NCBI RefSeq assembly: GCF_963678635.1
Contig: NC_087067.1
Coordinates: 18,979,639 to 19,043,638, forward strand
Origin: Symsagittifera roscoffensis
Lineage: Eukaryota; Xenacoelomorpha; Acoela; Convolutidae
Length of the DNA: 64,000 nt
Direction: 5' to 3'
Shown: piece by piece, positions 21,742 to 33,200 of the stretch
Numbering within the stretch: position 1 is the stretch's first letter
Layout: each line of letters starts with the position of its first letter
Made by a program: the position numbers and the translations under genes
Notes under the pieces: generated by a model
What the model was told of the DNA's origin: nothing
The model's database searches: none
What the model saw: the letters and a program-made list of their open reading frames with translations, nothing else

Positions 21742-22501
21742 AGAGTCGATCAACGTAATTTAAGACCAGATTTACTTTTCGCGGTTTGACTGGTTTTTTG
21801 TAGTAGTTAGAACATAGTTGAAAGCTGCCCGAGGGAAAAAGAGCCCGGCCTGAGGCTATTTTGCCCGAGGCCATCTTCAACTCTGTTCTAACTGTTGAAG
21901 AGTATGTTTTTGCTCTTTCTGAGGGAAAGATGCCAGAAAATTGTGAGGGAGCCCGGAAAATTGTGAAAGAGTCCGTATAAGTGCGCGAGTGCGGCTCTTT
22001 TGCCCGAGGCCATCTTCAACTATACTCTAACTGTTGAAGAGTATGTTTTTGCTATTTCTGAGAGAAAGAGCCCGGAAAATTGTGAAAGAGCCCTTAAAAG
22101 TGCGCGATGCAAATGATTTCTTTATCATTCATGCGTTCTAATATTTCATTTTTCATTGATGCCTTGTCGTGAAAGAACATTTGTGAAAGAGCAAAAACAT
22201 ACTCTTCTTAAGTTCCGTTCACTTTTTTGCTGCAATGAATACTGACAGCGAAAGTCTAATGGTCGCAAAAAACGTGATCGACTTCCAACTTCGAAAAAAG
22301 AATTTAATTTTCGGATTTTGCAGCGAATAAAGAATTCATCTATTGAGTCAGGTTTATCAAAAAGTCAGTCATATCTTGTTCTAGAAGTTCAAAGAGCTTT
22401 AAAGCCATATTTTCCCTCGAAAGTTGAGATTTTATCAAAAAAGTGTCTTTTTTCTGTTTACATGATTTTATTGACCCTTCCAACTGTCTGTTGGCTATGT
22501 T
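21742..22501 (+). mobile_element. Family B element interrupted by a foldback element
   Basis: It starts AAGAGTCGATCAACG at 21742, is broken at about 21800-22207 by inverted-repeat DNA, and resumes at 'gtccactttttgctgc'-like sequence near 22210. It ends with CCAAC-TGTCT-GTTGG and CTATGT at 22501. A further partial copy of the 3' end follows at 22505-22660. Confidence 0.55.
21805..22207. mobile_element. Foldback/MITE insertion with terminal inverted repeats
   Basis: Two overlapping inverted-repeat units are present. GTTAGAACATAGTTGAA (21805-21821) pairs with TTCAACTCTGTTCTAAC (21876-21892), one mismatch in 17. GAAGAGTATGTTTTTGCTC (21897-) pairs with GAGCAAAAACATACTCTTC (ending 22207), and an internal direct copy begins at 22036. 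No coding. DNA-transposon-derived non-autonomous element. Confidence 0.65.
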
Positions 22502-22689
22502 CTGAGCAATTATCAAAAGGTCAGGTATTACTTGTTCTAGAACTTGAAAGACCTTTGAAGCCATATTTTCCCCGAAAGTCGAGTTTTTATTGAAAAAAAA
22601 ATGTTTTTTTTTCTGTTTACATGAGTTCATTGACCCTTCCAGCTGTCTGTTGGCTATGTGGATTGAGCACTTTTTTGAACGGTAGGGTG

Positions 22690-24047
22690 ACCACGCTCAT
22701 CCCACGTGAAACAACCTTTGCGATCTATCGACCGAGTTTTCTTCTTACTTCTACTTGTTGGTTTTCTGCGAAGGATGGTCCTAACCGAAGTTAATTTGAA
22801 ATAGTCCACATGATCCAGAAAAAGGGCTCGTTGCTTTCATCGCATCTTTCACTGCATAAGGCAGCCATGCAGATTTCGAAGTCTTGAGCTCATGTATAAG
22901 TGCCAGAGCAACGAATGTCTTTAGAAACATGTGTTTGTAATTGGCATGAGCAAAATGAATTAAGAATCTTTTTGTGGTGACTCCATTGAAGACATTCTTA
23001 AAAGCGTTAATTGAAGCCTTCTCAAAATTTATCTTAATTGAGAGCTCTATACCTGTATTGTTTTTTTTATAGTTAACTGGCGGCCCTAGTGAATTGCTCT
23101 TGACTTCCTTCTCTTTTGAAAAAGTAAGAAAGTTAAAGGAATAGTTTATTCCTTAACTACAGCATTAATTTCAAACAATTGATAAAATAAAGCGGGGCTC
23201 GCATAAATTTTCCCATCTGCATGCCAGACTTTGTTGCTTTTTAAAATTTTCAACTTATCGTGGGTGAAAAATATAAAATTTGGTTTTTGTCATTCAAACC
23301 CGAATAAAAATTGAGGAAATAATCCCCACTCAGGTTCCTGTCTGAATCCAAAGGCACTGCAATATCGTGTTTAAATGGGCGTGATCAGTAATTCGTTACC
23401 ATTGAAAAATTTTAGGGAATAGTTTGCATTTAAGCGAATTAACAACTGTTTCCAGGCTAATATCCTGGTTCATAAAGTTTATCCTGATTTCTGTTGTACC
23501 CTAAAATTTAGTAGTTTTAAAGCAGGCCAAGAAAAAGTTAAATTAGCATGTTTTTGTTCCGCTGATGGGGTGTCAGTTTCCTCATAAAAACGCACGCCTT
23601 GCAGTAATGCTACCTTAACGTTTTAATTCAAACTAAATTTAGAAGAATCCTATTTTTGAAATTAAGTCAGCACAATTTATTGAACAATTGTACGCACTTT
23701 TTGACTTCTTCCTCGACTTGATCATTTGCGTGACCATATTCTCCAGACAGGCTGACTATTTTATCTGCGATTGTGGCAATAGAAGTCTCAGGAAATATAT
23801 TTTTTCGGGATTTTTTTTTCATTTCAATTGAAATTTTATTTTTAAAACTGCTACGAATTGTCGCTTGCGATGAATTGTATACTAACGCACTGGAGTTTGA
23901 TAATAAACATAGATGCACTTCTTGAAACATTTCTATCAATCTACCTGTTTCGATTTGATAGCTTTTAATACTGCTGTCATAGAATAAGAGGTTTGCAAAT
24001 GACTTCGTATGGAACATTAAACGTGTTTGTACGTTTAGGTTTACCAT
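22690..24047 (-). pseudogene. Decayed Mutator-like (MULE) transposase with FLYWCH-type N-terminus
   Basis: On the minus strand, from 24047 downward, pieces in several frames match MULE transposases in order. First is an N-terminal part ending GEYGHANDQVEEEVKKCVQ (like the end of a FLYWCH finger, 24047-23667). Then a linker (about 23600-23500). Then WHADGKIYASPALFYQLFEI near 23220-23160, matching the first catalytic Asp motif (W-x-DGTFK...P-x-x-F-x-QL-F). Then INFEKASINAFKNVF and FLIHFAHANYKHM near 23020-22930, matching the second Asp (here Asn) and the H-rich motif. Several stops and frameshifts and the D-to-N change show it is dead. Terminal inverted repeats were not located. Confidence 0.6.
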
Positions 24048-24120
24048 TTTTGCTTATCTCTATTTTTGAATTCGAAATTCTTCATGAGAATTTGATTGTT
24101 TCAGTTACTTTTCCGTAGTG

Positions 24121-24985
24121 AAGACTCTATGAACGTAAAGAAGACTCTAACATAGATCGACATGATTTTTTTTGTTTGAAAAAGTCTTGAAGTTTGTTGA
24201 GGCTCAAGTTTGACTTTTCGCGGTTCGGTGTTTGATTTATTTTTAAATTCACTTCTTTTCCTTGGTTGAAAGGAAGGTAAACTCCACTATCAAACAGCAA
24301 AAAGATTAATGTCTTAAAAAACGTGATCGATAGCTATTTTCGAAAACGGATTTTATTTTTAAGAGTAATGAACGTAGTGACGGCTCTTTTGTAGGCCTTG
24401 GTGAGTGTTTTTTAGGAAAAAGTTTTAAATCTTCTAACAACTACAGGTGTGCATTCATACATATTAATGCATTTATGATTGCAATTAGGTATATATGCTT
24501 CTTTTGAGTTCAATTGAAGTTCATCTGCTGATAGTTACATAAATAGCATTCTCCAAATGCGAATGTTGAAATGGTGCGTAAAAACGTGAACGATTTCTAG
24601 TTTCAAAAGTGGAGTTTAATTTTTAGATTTCCTGCGGAATATAAACTTTACCTATTGATACAGTTTTCTCAAGTTTGGTTAATGTTATCAAAGAAGCGCC
24701 AATCATGAATTGTCTTATACATTCAATGAGCTTAAAGGGCATCAATTTTTTTCTTTAAAATTCGGAAGTTAAGATTTTTTCAACCAGGTCAATTTGTTTT
24801 TTTTTCTTTTTTCTTGCTTTTAGTACATTTTTCCCACTGTCATTTGGCTATGTTATAGATTTTCCTGCGTAATAAAAATTTTACGTATCAATCCAGTTTT
24901 CTTCAATTGAATCAAGTTTATCAGACAAGTGTCCAGCACAAATTGTTCTTGAAAATAAAACAATATTAAGTTTTTGTTGAACGAA
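24121..24985 (+). mobile_element. Family B element (outer copy), 3'-truncated
   Basis: The 5' part with 'gaacgtaaagaagactct', 'ttgtttgaaaaagtcttgaag' and 'gacttttcgcggttc' is interrupted at 24361-24854 by another family B element, then resumes 'agattttcctgcgtaataaaaatttta' and fades after about 24985. Confidence 0.6.
24361..24854 (+). mobile_element. Family B element nested in the outer copy
   Basis: It starts AAGAGTAATGAACGTAGTGA at 24361 and ends '...CCCACTGTCATTTGGCTATGTT' at 24854. It carries the variant interior ('gtgtgcattcatacat'). It is inserted at the same internal point of its host element as the 14323 copy. Confidence 0.65.
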
Positions 24986-25365
24986 TTGAAGTTTTAATGT
25001 CCAGGTTTCATATGTTCTTGCGGATTTTTTTTCAGGGAAAACACATAAGCTATTCGGCACCCAAAATCAATTTTTTGGCAGCTTGGCTTTGATTACATAA
25101 ATTTCATTTGGTAAACTTTAGATCGACCATTACCAGGTCCCTTTTATTGATTTGATTTCTAAAGCCAGTGTCTTTTAAATGTAGAGGTCATTGTTTTTTG
25201 TAACTTTTACAGTTCAAATCAAGTGGGAACCAATTGTGAGAAACTTACAGACTAATGTTGCATCATTACAAGATGGAAAGTTTTGCTCTTTAATGAAATT
25301 TCCTGAAATGCGCAAGTACTTGATTTGGGAGTTTATTGGTTCCAAAATTGCAAATCAGTAGCGAT

Positions 25366-25575
25366 AGACTGAAAAATAGTCAGCGTGTCTCAAATTTAGT
25401 CACAGGAGTCTGAAAAAATGGGTCATTAGTCTGAAAGTTGTCGGCATTAGTCTGAAAATTAGTCGCAATAGTTGGCAAGTTAATTGCTCTAGTCGAAAAT
25501 TTTGTCGCGATGCTCTAAAAATGATTCTAGATAGTCTGAAAATGAATCGTGATGGTCTGAAATTTAGCCGCGAGT
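25366..25575 (+). repeat. Degenerate short tandem repeat (AGTCTGAAAATTAGTCGC-like)
   Basis: About seven or eight irregular copies of 'agtctgaaaattagtcgcaat'-like units, spaced about 20-35 bp (e.g. 25366, 25409, 25429, 25449, 25530, 25552). Too irregular and diverged to be a recent satellite. Non-coding. Confidence 0.55.
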
Positions 25576-27042
25576 TCAAAGCTTGCTTAAAACAGGTTGC
25601 ATATTTGGTTCAGACTCTTGTTCTCTTTTTATACTTTCGTTGCGTAAATGTAGGTCGTAATCATTTTTTAGCATCACAACATAACCACTGTTTTCTTTTT
25701 CTGTATATCTTTGTGACGGGAATAAAAAGTTTTTATTTGTAGAATTTTGCAGGCTACTTTTTGAAAAAGTAATTAGAGGCCTAGAAACGTATTTAGAGGT
25801 TTTTTTGCGCAGAGGTAATATCCATGCCTGATTAGACAACTGTCTTGTCATGGGTTAGAAGCGTACCAAGACTTGTTCTTCTTGCAAACTGAATCCACCA
25901 GTTTAAGGCTACGAGTTGGTTTAGCTATTAAGACTATTTGAAACGTTTCACTTAAAAGCCAATTGTCGGCCAATCTTTTGTCTCATTGTTTTGACTTAGA
26001 TGTAACATCATGAAATTTTCTTAGGATTTGAGCGATTCTCCTAAAAATTAATATTTTTGAAGTTTTCTTGTCAAGGTGCAAGTAAATAAGGCCCAAGAGT
26101 TTTGACGGAAATTTTGATTCAAATTTTTCTCAAATTTTTCACGATTTCACCAAAGTTTTTGTTTCGTTTCTTCTCCCAGTCACAAGAAATCAATAAAGGC
26201 AGTCTTGTCTCGATATTTTAAGTTTGGCATCATAAAATTGTTTTAAATCATGATTTACTCTGATGCAAAATGTGAAAAAGAAATACACTTTCCCGCTTTC
26301 GCAACTGATTCCTTTGCCTGGTTTGTTTTCCAAATTAGCTTTTATGAATCATTAGTGGTTTCGAAACTACCTGGATCATGCTTATTCTCAAAATTTTTGG
26401 AAGTGCTTGGTGTCGCAGATTGTTCTGTCATTATTACTGCAAGTTTTTAGGCATATTTTAATACATTGTTTCTACCTCTGCGGTGAACCTTGTTCAGGGC
26501 TAAAAGTTGGCTTGAGTCTGAATAAATTTCATTTCAAAAATTTAAGTACAGCCGGTTGCAGTTCCGAGCAGTGGAAGGTGTTTTTTTTGGTAAGGTTTTT
26601 GTGGGTTTTTTTGAGATTTGGTATACATGAAGTTAACAAAGTTGTTACAGAGCAATTTATCATCAGTATTTGAGTACTATATTTGTTCACTTGAATAAAT
26701 GTAGTCAAAATTTTTGAATAAATGTATGTCAAAATTTCAATATATGTTGTCAAGGTACAGGAAATTGGTCAGAAGTGTAACTAGAATTTGCTAGCATAAT
26801 CTAAGGTTCCACCAAGGTTAACAAACATACCTCCAGGAAATTGTGAAAGGACAGATATAGGAGGGATGTTATACTTTTCCTTTCCCTATTAAAAAGGTAT
26901 GTCCGCATGCCTTGAAATTATTAAGCGACCGTTGTACGAGAAAAGTTGATACAAAGAGCCGATAAAAATGAAATTACATCTACCAAGCTTGAATTTGAGC
27001 CAAGCACAAAGAAGACTTTACAAACAGAAACAAGTGGGTCGT

Positions 27043-27108
27043 TGATAGATTCTTTTGTTTCAATTAGTAACTTGATGATAGATCCTTTTGTTTCAATTAG
27101 TAAATACA
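27043..27108 (+). repeat. 33-bp tandem duplication
   Basis: 'GATAGATTCTTTTGTTTCAA' at 27043 and 'GATAGATCCTTTTGTTTCAA' at 27076 begin two adjacent 33-bp copies differing at few bases. Confidence 0.8.
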
Positions 27109-28489
27109 GTTATAAATTTCCGGTTTGATTATATCATAGATCATGGTCAATCTGGTCGATACAGTTACAATGATATAATGATAAACAGATAAATTGAAAG
27201 GGACGATTAACTAGAAATGCTTAAAAATTATTCACAACTATACATCCATTCTTAAATTTTACCAAGGAGAGGGGAGTTCTATTTTATTAACTTAATGCTT
27301 GTCTCTCTCGCAATATTTTGCTGACGAAAAGTGGAGACAAGATGGTAGCAAGTTAGTGTCCCTATGCTCGTCTAGAAATGGTACGATGTCCGTCGTCAGT
27401 TGAAGAAGTGTGACCGACCAAAAGGTGGTTGTTTCGGTGTTCGTTAGAATTATTTTTCAATTTAAGGAATTATTTCACATTAAATTTTAACTATTGAGTG
27501 ACTCTGGAAGAAAATAACAGTAAGACAAAAAGAGTTTTCATTTTTAAAGAAAGATTAAACGAAAAATAATAGAAAAATTCAACCGTCTGTTTGGGTTAAA
27601 AAAAATTAGAGTCACTGAAAAATGCAGGTCGGCTCATCCGAAATATTTTTAGTTTGGTTTTCCCTGCTATTAGACTTCAGTCCTCTTTTAATCTCTGTGT
27701 CTCTTCGTGATCAGGAGGCCGTCATTTGCATTTTAATTGATTTTTCTATTAAAAACCCTTTATTTTAGTTTAACTGGGGGAACTTTTAACATTTCACCTC
27801 TTAATTATTTTACTATTCAGAGCGGTGGGGATTCAACTGTTATCAAAAGATGAAACAATAGGCACACTTGGCCTGACTGGGGTCGTGGATAAATTTTAAG
27901 TTCCATCGATCATCCTTTAATTTAATTTGAAAAGCTCGGCTTTTTCCAAGGTTAATAAAGCTGAATGAGGAATAAAACTGAAAAGAATTTAAACAGTTAG
28001 ATATTTGGATTTGACTTTTAAAATTATAAGTTAAGTTGTTCGGTTGAAATCTGAATTGAATTATAAATTAAAAGCTTTCTTATCTTAGAGTGTGAACGAA
28101 TCTAGAATAGAAAAGAGTCCTTTCGAATTTTATCTTAACAGTTAAAACAGTTAGCCTTTCATATTAGTGTTGCATTTCTAATACTACAACTCACCCCTTT
28201 TTTAGATGAACAGTTGTCTAAGCAATTCTCAAATAGGCACTGCTTAAAAATGAATACAGTTATGAGCTTACATGTCCAAAATAACAAGGTTAAGGTAAGC
28301 TTATAAGAACGAAAATGGAAAACTTTTATAGATGTTAGTTGGAAAAAGTTTCAAGTTTCTTCTCCAAGGCCGCATTGTAGTCTCTTTATTTTCTGATCTT
28401 TTTTCCGGCTCTCTCTTATTGTTTCTGCAACTATTTTTTGCTCTCCTTTTTCTCCTGTTTTCCAATCGCATTTTTTTCTATTGTTTTTT

Positions 28490-28990
28490 CAGCCGGTCCA
28501 CGTTCTCTTGATCGTTCTCGGGAAAAGCCGTGATCCCGCTAAAAGGGACGAGCAGATATGTCTCTCCAGAGATGACGAGCAGAGATGTCCAACTGATGTC
28601 ATCCACATACTCCCTGGGAGTTCTCTCCTTAAGTTAAAGGAGTTGTTCTGGGTATTTGAAGAAAAATATTCGCCATTGAATAGTTTTTCGTCGGACAGCG
28701 TGGTGCTGTAGTCCGTGCCATTTTCTTCGCTTCGAAGCTTACACTTGTTGCACTCCGGCTTCAAGGATTACTTCAGAGACGTAATGAATTGAGGTTTATC
28801 GTGTGATTAGTTCATTTCACGATCTGTATGCGTAATCGCTCAGCTACTTCAGCAAATTTTCCTCCTTTTGGTAGGCGATCTTCCAATGACAGAGAGATTA
28901 GGTTCCTGCGCTTTTTTTTGATTTGCCTCTTTTGCAAAGACCTGCCGTTTCTGCTTTTGCAAAGACCTGCCGTTACTGGGTCTTACTCCA
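28490..28990 (-). pseudogene. Coding-like debris on the minus strand, possibly a Tc1/IS630-type transposase
   Basis: On the minus strand at about 28920-28810 the frame reads NLISLSLEDRLPKGGKFAEVA and continues ERLRIQIVK before a stop. This resembles the helix-turn-helix of mariner/IS630-like transposases ('...LP+G...EVAE+F...'). At 28764-28617 a frame in another register (DYSTTLSDEKLFNGEYFSSN) has coding-like composition and a GTATGT donor-like site. The upstream part contains a short tandem repeat of CTTTTGCAAAGACCTGCCGT (about 28929-28974). The link between the pieces and the family are guesses. Confidence 0.25.
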
Positions 28991-29147
28991 TTTCTAAATT
29001 TATAAAATAGTTTATTTTGTTTTATACCACTTTGGTAAGGTTGCTTTTATGCGCCATTTAGACAACATCATTTATACAAACGGGTTTTATAAAAGCAAAG
29101 TAAAAAAATGGAAATTTCCTCCTGGGTTCATCCACAGACTTACCATG

Positions 29148-29247
29148 GCAACAGGAAGATATTGGCGGAACCGTACCGGCATTTGCAGCCATTCTGCCAT
29201 GAAGTATTAACTTCATATTATATCTTTACATTATAACCTTGTTTTTT
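29148..29247 (+). pseudogene. Chimeric duplicate of RSF1 exon 1 and intron 2
   Basis: Bases 29148-29196 match RSF1 exon 1 at 30292-30341 ('gcaacaggaaga...ggcatttgcRgccattctg'). Bases 29194-29247 match RSF1 intron 2 at 31055-31107 ('ctgccatgaa...ttatatctttacattataac'). The join is at a shared CTG. It is a duplicated piece of the downstream gene that has lost the ~715 bp between these points. Not translatable as a gene. Confidence 0.75.
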
Positions 29248-29249
29248 AA

Positions 29250-30224
29250 AAGGCCTGTGAAATGCAACGCCTAAAAAAAGCGAACAGTTGGTTGAATTGT
29301 TGATTGCAACTATCTACCCCATAGCCAGATCATTTTTTCGCTCATTACGACATGTTGTCATCATCTAATAATCTACGTTCCTAAAAAGCTCTCCTAGAAG
29401 TCGATTTTCTTGAGATGCACAGTAAAAGTAAGGCTACGAGTTTGAAAACGATACCCTGGCTTTTCAAGATAGCGCTAGTTATTTTTTTTTCAGAAAACGG
29501 TTCAAAATTGTCGCTCTGCTTTCTCAAAAAAATGCTGGAAAATGCATTGTGTTAGATCGACGTTCCAAAAAAGGTTGTGATTATGATGTGTTCGTCATAC
29601 TAGATCTTGTATTAACCTACTGGTTACCTGCAGTTTATTTAAGCTCAAAGGTCGTTTTATTTTGTACTTCCAAATTTCGAATAGGGATCAGAGCTCCACT
29701 TTATCATTATCTAAGAGTAGAATTAATCAAACTATATTGATCAAACCCTTGTTTATATCGAATCATATCTGACATCTTGTGTTGGAATACCCATAGTAAT
29801 TGATTTTGCAATTTTTTGTCCGACATTTTTCTGACAAATCTGATCCCGTTCGGAATCACTTTTGAAAATGAAAATGAAAATCAATCATAGACTATCACCA
29901 ATTTAAATTGTGCGTAGAATAAATTATTGGTTTATTATTTGTCTTTTCACAATAATGGAGGCTTGTTCATGAGGAAATTTTAATATTCAAATAAACAATT
30001 GAGCCATATGTTAATGAAGAGACCAAGCTTTTTGAAGATTCGATTTTTTTCCAGTTTTTTATTTTCAGGTTTGCTGTTTGCTTGAAAATGAGACCCTGTT
30101 CTGAAAAAAACTCAATGTATTAACTGCATTCACACTGTACTGTCTGACAGAACGTTTCTGATAGCACAACAAATTAGTTGTGGTTCTTGCTCATATCACC
30201 AGGACAAAAGAACCATAAACAATT
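29250..30224. other. Upstream region of the RSF1 homologue
   Basis: AT-rich, no recognised coding or repeat family. A 5' UTR or promoter must lie here or further left, but no motif decides it. Confidence 0.3.
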
Positions 30225-33200
30225 ATGAATGGGCTGCGCTTGGATTTCAACAGTAGTGAGACAGTAGTGCAGGATATTTCGTCTCCTACCCGCAACAGGA
30301 AGAAATTGCCGGAACAGTACCCGGCATTTGCGGCCATTCTGTCCTTTCTGTACCACTATGCTCTGTTGTTGGGGTGTGTGGGCGATATAGATATCAAGAG
30401 AATATCGCAATGGTTTCACAATGATACACGTAAGAGTTGCTTAGGGAATGTTCAGAAAACAGCCCATGTATTTAAAAAAAAACATTTTTTAAATAGTTCA
30501 CTTTTAAAATTAAGAGCGAGATTGAATGTTTCGGTATTTTCCGATTTTTATTGCCAGTTTCGGTCCCTTTTTGGTTAACAAAGACCAACCACCGTTCACT
30601 TGTGGCTGATTTAAAGTTCGTCTGTTGTATCATCTGTTTTCCCAATGAACCAAGAAATTTATCCTCTCATTTTCCAATGAACCAACAATTTTATCATAAA
30701 TTTCGAAATAGACTGTTAAAGAAAACAAATGTGGAAAGTGCATGAAATGAAACTCGCGGTATTTCAAATAATTTAGGATAATTTTTTTCTTTTTTCAGCC
30801 ATAGGGGAAGACTTGGTTGACTTTGTGATGAACCTACTGAAGAGAGTAGGCAAGAAGGTGAACAAGGACAACTGGCAGGATCAGCTGGGCTCGTTTTTTC
30901 ACAGACAGAACGAGTGGGACTCTTGGATGCTGAAGAACAATAGCAACGGGTTCCTCAAACTCACAATGAACAGTCGACTGAATGTTATAAAGGTGAATAT
31001 TTTCTCCTGACTTTCGGAATTTCCGGGTCAAATTTGAGCCCAATTGTTGTTTTGCTGCCATGAATTATTAACTTGAATTATATCTTTACATTATAACCTT
31101 GTTTTTAGCCTTGAAGCTAAAACATGAAAATGGTTCAAAAATGTTGGGTTTGCGAGATCTCGCAGTATTAGGGTTTGTGACGTTTTTGAAGAAAAAAAAT
31201 GCAAGTTTTTTATTCACTTTGAGCTTGGTGTATTTGAAAAGCCGTTTTCTGTTATCTACGGTGTTTCAAAATTAAGTTTTAGGAATAAAATGTATACCTT
31301 ATCGGAGAAAAAATCTTTCCTTGTGAAAAATGATTTTTTTTTTCAGTTTTTGAACATATTATGACCTTATAAGTTTGTTTTTTAGATCTCCTTTAGATTA
31401 TATTTTATTCGAGATCTTTATGTAGTTGTTTTTAGTATCTTCTCGAGAGGCAGTTTGATCGCAATGAGAAATTCCGGCAGCTAGTTGAGACACTGCCAAG
31501 TGAGGATATGCGAATACTACCAGTAGGCAGTGATGAGAAGGGACTCATCTACTGGTACTTTGAAGACACTCACTTCAATGTGTTGCTTTACAGGGAGGAA
31601 CAGGATGATCACAATGAGGATAGTTTCACACTGCTAGCACGGTCAGTTCATTCAGTTCTAGTTGTCAAAGAAACTTCCAACTTGTTGTTCGGACCACTCT
31701 TGAAAGGCTGGGAAAAACTGGCGTAGGTGGGTTTGTCCGCCACGATTTTGGTACCTGGAGGAAAGCTCATAGATGGCTAAGTGTGGTATCATATTAAAGC
31801 TCTTTTTCAGTCGTAATTATGAACCTACAAGGCATTTCAAACTGTGATCGGAACATGGTGTTCCGTGAGCAGCAACCGGAATCTCTTGTTGTTCCGCCCA
31901 CTTCACCAACTGTGAAGGAACTTTGGGGTAGAGTTTTATTTGCATCACAGTTTGACTACCACAGAGAAAGCTGGTCGAGTTTAAGTGTGGTATCATAATG
32001 AAATTCTTTCAGTCGTAGTTCGGATTTGTCAAAAACATGAAAAAAGGCGTCTCAGTATCAAGACAACTCGCCCTTTCCAGAAAAAAATAACACAAAGTTT
32101 GAACAGAAAGTCGAGAAAAAGTTTAGAAAAGGAGCCATTTTATATTAATTGATCCTGGATTGCAAAAGGAAACTAAAATTTGAGCATTTTTTAGTTCTGT
32201 GGAGCAGTTCACGTGTATTCTGACGAAACTTGAGAATCGGGACTTCTCATTATTGGATATCAAGGAACTGAAGCAAACTGCAACCACGCCCAAAGTAGAA
32301 CCCCAAGAACAAATTTCCGAAAGTTATCTGAATAGAGCAGAAGTTGAGTTTCCAAATGGAAAAGTGGAATCTCAAATTGAGAATGAAATAACGGAGACAT
32401 TAAAATTGGTTTCTACAAATCAAGAAGATGAAATTTCAAAAAATACACTTGAAGAACCAAAATTGGAGTCAATTGACATATCTAAGGAGGAACCGAAGGT
32501 AAACGCAACCGTTTAAGACATGAATTCATTTAATTAATTCAGTTGTGAGAGATGATGGATTTTAAAGGTGGATGATACCCATTTATCAATTTTTTTTATA
32601 TTATCATAATAAAGCGTTTTCCATAATAGTAGATTTATATCATCCTTACAATTTGTGGCTCATTGAAATTGATTCTGTCCATTATGGCTTCGTTCATTTT
32701 GAGTTTTATTTAAGTTACAATCTAAGTTGAAATCCGAATCATATTGATTCATTTTAAAATAGTTAAATATTTTGATATAATCTGATATTAAGTTTTATTT
32801 AAGATGCTCGCTGAGGGTGAAATAAAGGAAGAGACTACGGAAAATGCAGCTAGAACAGAAGCTCCAAGTTTAGAAGCTTTTCAATTGAAACAAAACGTCT
32901 TTAAATCGGAAGAGCTTAGTGTAAAAGAAGAAACCAGCGCTATAGAGCAAAAACAATCTGAAGCTTTTGAAGGTAATTGCGAAACTAAAAACAGAGCTGA
33001 AAACGAAAGTCTCAATGAAAACGGCTTGAAAACTCCCAACAAAATTGAAACCATAAACTGCGTGCACAATAGCTCAAAACGAGGCAGTCCTCGAAAAAAA
33101 ATTTTCAATGAAGTTTCTACTGAAAATCAACAAATTTCGACTGAAGATTACGAAAAACGCAGATCTTCAAGACTGAGTCGATCTGCGAAGACATGCTACA

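Larger units (their letters stand above)
24986..28480. other. Long gene-free stretch
   Basis: AT-rich, with open frames only of chance length. Small repeats occur at 25366-25575 and 27043-27108 (listed separately). No exon-like, splice-supported or domain-bearing sequence was recognised on either strand. Confidence 0.4.
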
